Made by a program: the position numbers and the translations under genes. Under the pieces are notes generated by a model. The model made no database searches. It was given only the letters and a program-made list of their open reading frames with translations, and was not told the DNA's origin. From assembly GCF_000429905.1 (NCBI RefSeq), contig NZ_AUCT01000039.1, positions 1 through 48,376 of the forward strand: DNA of 48,376 bases, given 5' to 3'. The stretch comes from Desulfatibacillum aliphaticivorans DSM 15576. GTDB lineage: Bacteria > Desulfobacterota > Desulfobacteria > Desulfobacterales > Desulfatibacillaceae. Within the stretch, counting starts at the first letter, position 1. Each line of letters begins with the position of its first letter. Positions 42,653 to 48,376 of this stretch are shown here, piece by piece.

Positions 42653-43078
42653 ATGGCTGGCAATATTTTACTTGAAGTAGTCACGCCCGAGAAGATCGTG
42701 GTAAGTGAGACTGTTCAGACCGTAACCGCCCCAGGCAGCGAAGGCGAGTTCGGCGTCCTGGTCGGTCATACCCCTTTTCTCGCCACCTTGAAACTAGGTA
42801 CCTTGAACTTCAAGGACGAGACGGGAAAGGTGCGTGCGGTCTTTATCAACGGCGGTTTTGCGGAAACTTTGCCTAACAAAGTCACTGTCTTGGCCGAATC
42901 AGCGGAACGTCGTTGCGACATTGACGCGGATCGCTGCAGATTGGCTTTGGAGAGAGCCCAGCAGAGGCTTGAGTCCAAGGAGACCGCAGTGGACTTTGAA
43001 AGGGCCAAACGCGCTCTTGCCAGGGCTCAAACCCGCATGAGCCTTGCCGAATCCAGAAAAATGGACGGCTTTCAATAA
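42653..43078 (+). CDS. atpC: ATP synthase F1 subunit epsilon
   Basis: 141 residues. N-terminal beta sandwich (about 1-85, with EFGVLVGHTPFLATLKLG) and two C-terminal helices (about 90-138). It couples rotation and inhibits idle ATP hydrolysis. ATG follows AGAGGATATT. It is the last gene of the operon; genes for subunits a and c (atpB, atpE) are not in the window. Confidence 0.95.
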   Translation: MAGNILLEVVTPEKIVVSETVQTVTAPGSEGEFGVLVGHTPFLATLKLGTLNFKDETGKVRAVFINGGFAETLPNKVTVLAESAERRCDIDADRCRLALERAQQRLESKETAVDFERAKRALARAQTRMSLAESRKMDGFQ

Positions 43079-43085
43079 AAACATC

Positions 43086-43157
43086 CGCTCAATCTTTGTG
43101 TTTGAGCTGACAAAAAATCAGGGGGGTGGTTGCCGCCGCGTGACCGCCCCCTTTTTG
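43086..43157 (+). terminator. Terminator of the ATP synthase operon
   Basis: A GC-rich stem GGGGGGTGGT (43121-43130) with ACCGCCCCC (43143-43151), loop of 12 bases, followed by TTTTT, lies 43 bases after atpC. A smaller hairpin GCTCAA-N8-TTTGAGC (43086-43106) precedes it. Confidence 0.85.
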
Positions 43158-43195
43158 CGTTTATGGGTTCGCACTAGAGCATAGAGAAAAACCGC

Positions 43196-43225
43196 TTGAC
43201 TTATATTTGCAGGGGTCGTTATACT
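43196..43225 (+). promoter_or_regulatory. Promoter of the zapB-zapA unit
   Basis: TTGACT (43196-43201), 18 bases, TATACT (43220-43225), both one base from consensus. Transcription would begin near 43232, which rules out translation from codons before that point and supports the TTG start at 43256. Confidence 0.8.
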
Positions 43226-43255
43226 CCGCCCATGCTCGGGAGAATAGGAGGTATT

Positions 43256-43528
43256 TTGGACGAGGCAAGCATCTTTCAAGAATTCGATAGGTTAGAGAGC
43301 AAAATTAACGGACTCATTCAGCAGTGCGAGACGTTAAAACGGCAAAATGCCCAACTGGAGGCCAGCAATAGTTCACTGGCCGAGGAGTTGTTGCAAAAAT
43401 CTGAAGCTGAACAAAAGCTCGTAGAAGAACGGAATTTGGTGCGGTCCCGTATTGACGGCCTCCTGGCCCGGGTTAACGAGTCAATAGGCACGGAACAGGA
43501 ACAGGAAGAAGAGTATAACATCGAATAG
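43256..43528 (+). CDS. zapB: Coiled-coil cell-division protein, ZapB-like
   Basis: 90 residues, almost all coiled coil (FDRLESKINGLIQQCETLKRQ onward in heptads), with an acidic tail EQEQEEEYNIE. Small coiled-coil genes in front of zapA are usually ZapB-type and strengthen the Z-ring together with ZapA; low-complexity helices make homology uncertain. The start is TTG at 43256, 4 bases after AGGAGG. Upstream ATG and TTG codons in frame fall in the promoter or at its start point. It lies 28 bases before zapA. Confidence 0.75.
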   Translation: MDEASIFQEFDRLESKINGLIQQCETLKRQNAQLEASNSSLAEELLQKSEAEQKLVEERNLVRSRIDGLLARVNESIGTEQEQEEEYNIE

Positions 43529-43556
43529 GCGAGACATAAGGGAGCTGTAAACGTCG

Positions 43557-43898
43557 TTGGATGGACAGCTACACATAGAGATCCTGGGACAAAACTTTAC
43601 CTTTGAAACTCAGGGTGACCGGGAAAAAGCCCAAAAAGCGGCGGAATTTTTGGCCCATAAAGTCCAGGCGGCAAGCAAAGCGCTGGACGGACCAAACACG
43701 GCGGCTAATAAAATGGGCGTCCTGGTGCTTGCAGCGTTGGATCTGGCGCACTCTTATTTGGAACTTAAAGAGTCCCATGAAGGGTTTCTGGATCAAATAG
43801 GGTCCCGATCAGAAAGACTGTTGCAACGTATGGAAAATAAGGGACCTGGAGGGGAAGATAGAGGGGGGTCGAGTACGCCTAAAAGCGGCGGCGTATAA
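43557..43898 (+). CDS. zapA: Cell division protein ZapA
   Basis: 113 residues. N-terminal HIEILGQNFTFETQGDREKAQKAAEFL (cited as two parts) fits the ZapA fold, followed by a helix with VLVLAALDLAHSYLELKE. ZapA bundles FtsZ filaments at mid-cell. The only usable start in frame is TTG at 43557, about 12 bases after GGAG; an in-frame stop at 43548-43550 prevents a longer protein. A 6S RNA gene follows, as in many proteobacteria where ssrS lies downstream of zapA. Confidence 0.85.
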   Translation: MDGQLHIEILGQNFTFETQGDREKAQKAAEFLAHKVQAASKALDGPNTAANKMGVLVLAALDLAHSYLELKESHEGFLDQIGSRSERLLQRMENKGPGGEDRGGSSTPKSGGV

Positions 43899-43944
43899 GC
43901 CGCGTCTTAGGCATGGGCGCCGTCGGTTCTATGCAATTTAATAG

Positions 43945-44140
43945 GAGAAGAGCCCCTGCCGTGTGCGTGATCGGCAAAAATCCCTTGCTCCAACATTTTA
44001 TCGAAAGGGAGCCGGTATCCAGTACTCTGTGTGCAAGTTCCGCAATGTACGGAAAAGCCTAATGATGTTGGGAGGCTCCCACCTGTGCAAAACAGGTTCA
44101 AGGATTTTGCCGGACACGGCAATGTGCGGGGGCTTTTCTC
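43945..44140 (+). ncRNA. ssrS: 6S RNA
   Basis: The two ends pair as a long, interrupted rod: GAGCCCC (about 43950) with GGGGGC (44128-44133), GCCGTGT (43958-43964) with ACACGGC (44114-44120), and CGGCAAAAATCCCTTG (43972-43987) with CAAGGATTTTGCCG (44099-44112). The 3' side contains GGTTCAAGG, as in other 6S RNAs, and the middle stays largely open, matching the promoter-like bubble by which 6S RNA traps sigma-70 RNA polymerase. It sits directly after zapA, its common position. About 190 bases long, the usual size. Ends are estimates. Confidence 0.8.
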
Positions 44141-44296
44141 TTTTCAAACGGGTTCTTTCTTCTCTTGCAGGCCGATAAGGGCAATTTTACGGCTGACCTA
44201 ATATTAAGTCGTCTCGCCTGTTTCATTTCCAGACTCTTCCAAATTATTACCGGAGCCTCAACAACTTAATCGCCGGCAGGCGCGCGTGCTGGGGGC

Positions 44297-44315
44297 GTAA
44301 ATCTTAAAGATTTAC
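44297..44315. promoter_or_regulatory. Perfect 9-1-9 palindrome upstream of rny
   Basis: GTAAATCTT-A-AAGATTTAC is a 19-base palindrome 58 bases before the rny start. It lacks a following T run, so a protein-binding site or an mRNA hairpin in the rny leader are both possible. Confidence 0.45.
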
Positions 44316-44372
44316 GGCGCATTAGATGTTTGCGCAACATTTCACGCTGCGGCCTGCTTGGGAGGAAACCAT

Positions 44373-45947
44373 ATGGATGGAACTACAATTGTTGTTGTGT
44401 TGTTGGTCGCCCTTGGCGGGGTGGCTGTGGGCATCATTGTGTATGCCCTTATCAGAAAAAAAGCCGCAGCAGATAAGTTGGGCAGGGCGAAAGCCAAATC
44501 AGAGCAAATTCTGGAAGAAGCGCGGATAGCTGCGGAAAACACTCTCAAGGCCGCCCAGGTCGAAGCGAAGGACGTAATTCTTCAGGCAAAAGCGGATTTT
44601 GAGGCGGAGGCCAAAGAAGCACGCAAGGAAATCAAGCAACTGGAAGCTCGTCTGGTTCAAAAGGAAGAAAACCTGGACCGGAAGTCGGAGCAGCTTGATA
44701 AAAAGGAAAGCGACGTCGCCGGCAGGGAAAAAGGACTGGTAAAAAGAGAACAAAAAATGGTTGCCCAGGAAGAACAGGCGCAACAGCTTTTGGAAGCCAG
44801 GACCCAGGAATTGGAGAGAATCGCCGGACTCACCGCCGAGCAGGCCAAAGATACATTGGTCCAGGCCATGGAAAGCGAAGCCCGTCACGAAGGGGCCAAG
44901 CTCATAAAGCGCATTGAGATGGAAACCAATGAGATTGCCGATAAAAAAGCCAAGGAAATCATTTCTACGGCAATCCAAAGATACGCTGGCGACTATGTAG
45001 CCGAAAAGACGGTGTCCGTCGTGGATCTTCCTTCTGAGGAAATGAAAGGAAGGATCATCGGCCGGGAAGGGCGGAACATCAGGGCTCTTGAAGCCGCCAC
45101 CGGTATAGACCTGATCGTGGATGACACCCCGGAAGCGGTTATTTTGTCGGGATTCAATCCCGTTCGCCGCGAAGTCGCCCGCTTGTCGCTTTTGCGCCTT
45201 ATTGCGGACGGCCGCATCCATCCCGCTCGCATAGAGGAAGTGGTGAAAAAGGTCGAAAACGAGGTGGAAAACACCATCCGCGAATCCGGCGAACAGGCCA
45301 CTTTCGACCTTGGCGTACACGGGATCCACCCGGAATTGATCAAATATCTCGGCCGGCTGAAATACCGCACCAGCTATGCGCAGAACATGCTGCAACATTC
45401 CATAGAGGTCGGGTTCCTATGCGGAATTATGGCCTCCGAGCTGAACTTGAACGTCAAGCAGGCTCGCAGGGCCGGGCTGCTTCATGATATCGGCAAGGCC
45501 GTGGACCACGAAGAGGAAGGGCCCCACGCCCTGATTGGCCAGAGACTCTGTAAGAAATGCGGGGAGTCTCCTAAAATCATCCATGCCGTGGGCGCACACC
45601 ACGAGGATATTCCGCCCAGTTCGGTCCTGGCCGTGCTCGTCCAGGCTGCAGACGGACTGTCCGGCGCCAGACCCGGCGCGCGTCGCGAGATGTTTGAAAG
45701 CTATATTAAAAGGTTGGAGGATCTTGAAAAGATCGCCAACTCCTTTGAAGGCGTCGGCAACACCTTTGCCATACAAGCAGGCAGGGAGTTGCGCATTATC
45801 GTGCAGGGGGAAAAAATCACCGATGATCAGTCGGTGCTTCTTGCCAGGGATGTTGCCAAGAAAATTGAAGACAGCCTTACCTTCCCGGGGCAAATCAAGG
45901 TTTGCGTCATCCGGGAGACCAGAGCGGTCAGCTACGCCAGCAAGTAA
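44373..45947 (+). CDS. rny: Ribonuclease Y
   Basis: 524 residues. An N-terminal membrane helix (about 5-25), a long coiled coil (about 30-190), a KH RNA-binding domain (GRIIGREGRNIRALE at about 220-234) and an HD hydrolase domain with the metal-binding HD pair in LLHDIGKAVDH (about 372-382). It is a membrane-bound endonuclease that starts mRNA decay. The start at 44373 is chosen because GGGAGGA precedes it; TTG 44358 is an artefact of an open frame. Confidence 0.96.
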   Translation: MDGTTIVVVLLVALGGVAVGIIVYALIRKKAAADKLGRAKAKSEQILEEARIAAENTLKAAQVEAKDVILQAKADFEAEAKEARKEIKQLEARLVQKEENLDRKSEQLDKKESDVAGREKGLVKREQKMVAQEEQAQQLLEARTQELERIAGLTAEQAKDTLVQAMESEARHEGAKLIKRIEMETNEIADKKAKEIISTAIQRYAGDYVAEKTVSVVDLPSEEMKGRIIGREGRNIRALEAATGIDLIVDDTPEAVILSGFNPVRREVARLSLLRLIADGRIHPARIEEVVKKVENEVENTIRESGEQATFDLGVHGIHPELIKYLGRLKYRTSYAQNMLQHSIEVGFLCGIMASELNLNVKQARRAGLLHDIGKAVDHEEEGPHALIGQRLCKKCGESPKIIHAVGAHHEDIPPSSVLAVLVQAADGLSGARPGARREMFESYIKRLEDLEKIANSFEGVGNTFAIQAGRELRIIVQGEKITDDQSVLLARDVAKKIEDSLTFPGQIKVCVIRETRAVSYASK

Positions 45948-45974
45948 GGCTTTAATCAAGGCGAAGGTATAAAA

Positions 45975-47261
45975 ATGAATGTTTTACAAACCCTGAAAGA
46001 ACGGGGCTTTATAGAGCAAACCACCCATGACCAGGAACTGGAGGATCTTCTTTCCGGAGAACAGGTATCCTGTTACATCGGGTTCGACCCTACGGCGTCC
46101 TCCCTTCATGTGGGAAGCTTGGTGCCCATCATGTCCCTGGCTCATATGCAGAGGGCGGGGCACAGGCCCATTGCGTTGGTCGGCGGCGGCACCGGACTTG
46201 TCGGCGATCCAAGCGGCAAGACCGAAATGCGCAAGCTGCTCACCCTGGAAGACGTAAACAATAACGCAGAGGGCATCCGGGCTCAACTGGCCAGGTTCAT
46301 CGATTTTGACAAAGGCGCGGTTCAGGAGAACAACGCCAATTGGCTGGTAGGACTGAAATACATAGAATTCCTACGGGACTTCGGGCGCCATTTTTCGGTA
46401 AACCGGATGATCAAGGCGGAATCCTATCGAATGAGGCTGGAGTCGGAAGAGGGGCTGAGTTTTATTGAGTTCAACTACATGCTTCTCCAGGCTTATGACT
46501 TTTTGCACTTGTTCGATGAGTACGGCTGCCAGCTCCAGATGGGCGGCAGCGACCAGTGGGGCAACATCGTCGCCGGAATTGATCTGATACGCCGGGCCAA
46601 AGGCGGCTCCGCTTACGGGATCACTTTTCCGCTCATCACCACCTCCGCCGGCATCAAAATGGGCAAGACGCACAAAGGGGCGGTGTGGCTGGACCCGGAA
46701 CGGACTTCTCCTTACGAGTACTTCCAGTTCTGGGTGAACACCCATGACGACGACGTGCCCAGGTTCCTGGCTCTCTTCACCTTTTTGCCCATGGAGCAAA
46801 TAAACAAGGTGAAAGACCTGGACGGGGCGGAGCTTAACCTGGCCAAAACCATCCTGGCTTTTGAAGCCACAACGCTCGCCCATGGCAGGGATCAGGCGGT
46901 GGGCGCCCTGGAAGCCGCTTATAACATGTTCGGCGCCAGGGAAATTCCAGCCGACCTCTTGGCTGATAGCTCCATTCCACGGGAAGGAGCGGCCAAGGCC
47001 GAGGATTCCGTGCCGACGACGGTCATGGAACAGGCCAGACTGCAGGAAGGCGTCCCGGCTTTTGAGTTATTTGACGAAATCGATCTATGCGCCTCCAGGG
47101 GGGCGGCCAGACGGCTTTTGGGCCAGGGCGGCGGCTACGTAAACAACGAACGTATTGATTCTTTTGACTATAAAATCTCCATAGTTGACATGAAGGATAA
47201 AGAGATTATCCTACGCGCTGGGAAAAAGAACTATCATCGCCTGGTGTTGTCGGAAAAATAA
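45975..47261 (+). CDS. tyrS: Tyrosyl-tRNA synthetase
   Basis: 428 residues. Charges tRNA-Tyr. The class I signature is HVGS (45-48, in SLHVGSLVPIM) and the KMSKS loop appears as KMGKT (228-232). Tyrosine-binding YIGFDPT (34-40) and a C-terminal S4-like RNA-binding domain (about 355-425) are present. ATG follows AAGGCGAAGGTATAAAA. It ends about 75 bases before a terminator. Confidence 0.97.
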   Translation: MNVLQTLKERGFIEQTTHDQELEDLLSGEQVSCYIGFDPTASSLHVGSLVPIMSLAHMQRAGHRPIALVGGGTGLVGDPSGKTEMRKLLTLEDVNNNAEGIRAQLARFIDFDKGAVQENNANWLVGLKYIEFLRDFGRHFSVNRMIKAESYRMRLESEEGLSFIEFNYMLLQAYDFLHLFDEYGCQLQMGGSDQWGNIVAGIDLIRRAKGGSAYGITFPLITTSAGIKMGKTHKGAVWLDPERTSPYEYFQFWVNTHDDDVPRFLALFTFLPMEQINKVKDLDGAELNLAKTILAFEATTLAHGRDQAVGALEAAYNMFGAREIPADLLADSSIPREGAAKAEDSVPTTVMEQARLQEGVPAFELFDEIDLCASRGAARRLLGQGGGYVNNERIDSFDYKISIVDMKDKEIILRAGKKNYHRLVLSEK

Positions 47262-47337
47262 GTCCGATAACGTAAAAAGGGGATTGACAAGTTTATTAAA
47301 ATAGTGTTTAAAACGACTTTCTCGAACGGGCGAAACT

Positions 47338-47369
47338 GCGGCCTGGGAAAACATCCAGGCCGCGCTTTT
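47338..47369 (+). terminator. Terminator of tyrS
   Basis: GCGGCCTGG (47338-47346) pairs with CCAGGCCGC (47355-47363) around an 8-base loop, followed by GCTTTTGTT. Confidence 0.85.
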
Positions 47370-47778
47370 GTTCCTGCAGAGCGCGCGAGCTGAGCGGAAT
47401 TGTGACATTGGAGGCAACGCTTCCTGACAGCCGGTTGGCCAATTACTAAGCGCGCTTTTTTATTGGGACCTATTTAGCAGCAACGGCTTGCGGTAATACG
47501 GAAACAATAAAGTCACAAAGCAGGGTTTGAGAGATCAAGGGAGGCAAAGCCCCCTTAACCCGGCAGGCCAATATGAACATAGAGCGCAACCGGGTTCCCC
47601 ATAAGAATTTCGACAGGCGGCGGGTCATAACATTTCTTGCCGAACCACCGAGATATAAAACAAAACAGGAAAGCACCCGTCTACCATCTAAGGTGGGCTG
47701 ATTTTATGAGCCCTCCACAGATTCGTGCGCGCCTGATTTTGTGTGCAGCGTCAAGATGCACGGCATAAAAGATTGTGC
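47370..47778. other. Gene-free stretch before the rRNA promoters
   Basis: About 400 bases between the tyrS terminator and the first rRNA promoter. Open frames on the minus strand (for example 47470-47676) show no family features. A hairpin GGGCT-N9-AGCCC lies near 47694-47712. Nothing else was recognised; no tRNA fold was found. Confidence 0.5.
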
Positions 47779-47808
47779 TTGACAAGGCGGCGCAGGAAAG
47801 AATATAAG
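47779..47808 (+). promoter_or_regulatory. rRNA promoter 1
   Basis: TTGACA (47779-47784), 18 bases, TATAAG (47803-47808). Consensus -35; transcription would start about 380 bases before 16S. Confidence 0.7.
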
Positions 47809-47923
47809 CCGCTTCGTCCACAGGGAACGGCGCCCAAACGGGAGAGCCGCCCAGGTGGAAAAAGCAGTACAAACGCAGTAAACATAGCAGTACCCGGCAA
47901 AGCGGGATGAGGCGAAAAAAGCC

Positions 47924-47953
47924 TTGACAGCGGAGCCTGCCACGAGCTAAACA
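47924..47953 (+). promoter_or_regulatory. rRNA promoter 2
   Basis: TTGACA (47924-47929), 18 bases, TAAACA (47948-47953), about 145 bases downstream of the first promoter. Confidence 0.65.
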
Positions 47954-48025
47954 CTGCTCGTCTTTCGGAGCTCGAAAGAAAAACTTGAGAGCGAAGAAAA
48001 CATGACATAGGCAAGCAAAAAACGA

Positions 48026-48055
48026 TTGACAAGAGAATAACAACTCTGCTAAATA
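48026..48055 (+). promoter_or_regulatory. rRNA promoter 3
   Basis: TTGACA (48026-48031), 18 bases, TAAATA (48050-48055). Closest to the rRNA, with its start point about 50 bases before the boxA-like element. Confidence 0.7.
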
Positions 48056-48110
48056 ATCGGGCTTGTCAGCAGCGAAAAGCGCTGCGAGCGGGACAGAGGT
48101 CCTGCGGGTT

Positions 48111-48186
48111 TGATCTTTGAAAACTAAATAGCGAAAACAGTCATACGGGCCTTTGAAGAAAGAAAACTAACCGCCCTACGGGGCGG
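48111..48186 (+). promoter_or_regulatory. rRNA leader: boxA-like element and TACG hairpin
   Basis: TGATCTTTGAAAACTA (48111-48126) resembles the boxA antitermination element of rRNA leaders. CCGCCC-TACG-GGGCGG (48171-48186) is a perfect hairpin with a stable UNCG-type tetraloop 12 bases before 16S. Confidence 0.6.
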
Positions 48187-48197
48187 ACGGATCAATT

Positions 48198-48376
48198 TAA
48201 TTGGAGAGTTTGATCCTGGCTCAGAATGAACGCTGGCGGCGTGCTTAACACATGCAAGTCGTACGAGAACTCCCTTGCTTGCAAGGGATAGTAAAGTGGC
48301 GCACGGGTGAGTAACGCGTGGGTAATCTACCCTTGGATTCGGGATAACATTGCGAAAGCGGTGCTAATACCGGATA
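48198..48376 (+). rRNA. rrs: 16S ribosomal RNA, 5' part (runs off the right edge)
   Basis: The sequence from 48201 contains the universal GAGAGTTTGATCCTGGCTCAG and AACGCTGGCGGCGTGCTTAA blocks, then ACATGCAAGTCG and GTGAGTAACGCGTGGGTAA. Aligning TTGGAGAG with the E. coli 5' end puts base 1 near 48198. Only about 179 of roughly 1550 bases are inside the window. Confidence 0.97.

Noticed and set aside
43963..44178. Rightward 71-codon open frame downstream of zapA
   Set aside because: Lies inside the rod-like 6S RNA structure; compensating base pairs explain the sequence better than a protein.
47284..47312. TTGACA-N17-TTTAAA just after tyrS as a promoter
   Set aside because: A terminator follows within about 30 bases and no gene lies beyond it before the rRNA promoters, so it is probably chance, though a short transcript cannot be excluded.
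47470..48043. Leftward open frames in the rRNA leader
   Set aside because: They overlap the rRNA promoters, have no ribosome site and show Cys/Ser/Leu-rich non-protein composition.
1..48376. CRISPR array, phage genes, toxin-antitoxin or restriction systems
   Set aside because: No regularly spaced repeats, cas genes, phage structural genes or typical small toxin-antitoxin pairs were found; the only mobile DNA seen is the IS66 end.

Overview
The window looks like chromosome of an anaerobic, probably sulfate-reducing Desulfobacterota (deltaproteobacterium) near Desulfatibacillum. I infer this from gene content and protein style, not from a search: FadN/FadA-type beta-oxidation genes, formate-tetrahydrofolate ligase (methyl branch of the Wood-Ljungdahl pathway), an ATP synthase operon with paired b' and b subunits but no a or c subunit, and an SLC5-type sensor kinase. 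A 16S rRNA gene starts at the right edge.

Left part (1-30.9 kb) is a mosaic of short metabolic and regulatory units. The first 321 bases are the end of an IS66-type element that has cut a hybrid sensor kinase gene, leaving its 3' part. Then come a leftward beta-oxidation pair (fadN-like, fadA-like), an unrecognised 271-residue gene, a cupin, and a leftward operon of a tiny membrane protein plus an SLC5-STAC-PAS-histidine kinase. An amidohydrolase and a zinc-ribbon membrane protein overlap each other. An ammonium transporter has a clear sigma-54 promoter. A leftward cvpA-mazG-hisH operon follows. A molybdate transport operon (modABC) is transcribed away from a Cro/C1-HTH plus molybdate-binding-like regulator, with a large dyad between them. 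An orphan TRAP binding protein precedes a REC-PAS-PAS-AAA+-Fis sigma-54 activator, which precedes a textbook sigma-54 promoter driving an acetate-permease-like gene and a propionyl-CoA-synthetase-like gene. Formate-tetrahydrofolate ligase and an RNase II/R-type nuclease end this part.

Right part (31-48.4 kb) is housekeeping and all rightward: mreB-mreC-mreD-mrdA-rodA-bactofilin (cell shape), atpF'-atpF-atpH-atpA-atpG-atpD-atpC, zapB-like and zapA (Z-ring), a 6S RNA folded as a long near-complementary rod, rny, tyrS, and then a ~0.9 kb rRNA leader with three sigma-70-type promoters, a boxA-like element and the first 179 bases of 16S rRNA.

The most interesting material is regulatory. The acetate/propionate locus has an activator gene, two matching inverted repeats and a -24/-12 promoter in one 250-base interval. 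The molybdate locus pairs an unusual one-component regulator with an 11-bp inverted repeat. The SSS-type kinase has a small membrane partner and a cluster of TTGCAT half-sites. The ATP synthase b subunit carries a signal-peptide-like start and a His/Ala-rich insert.
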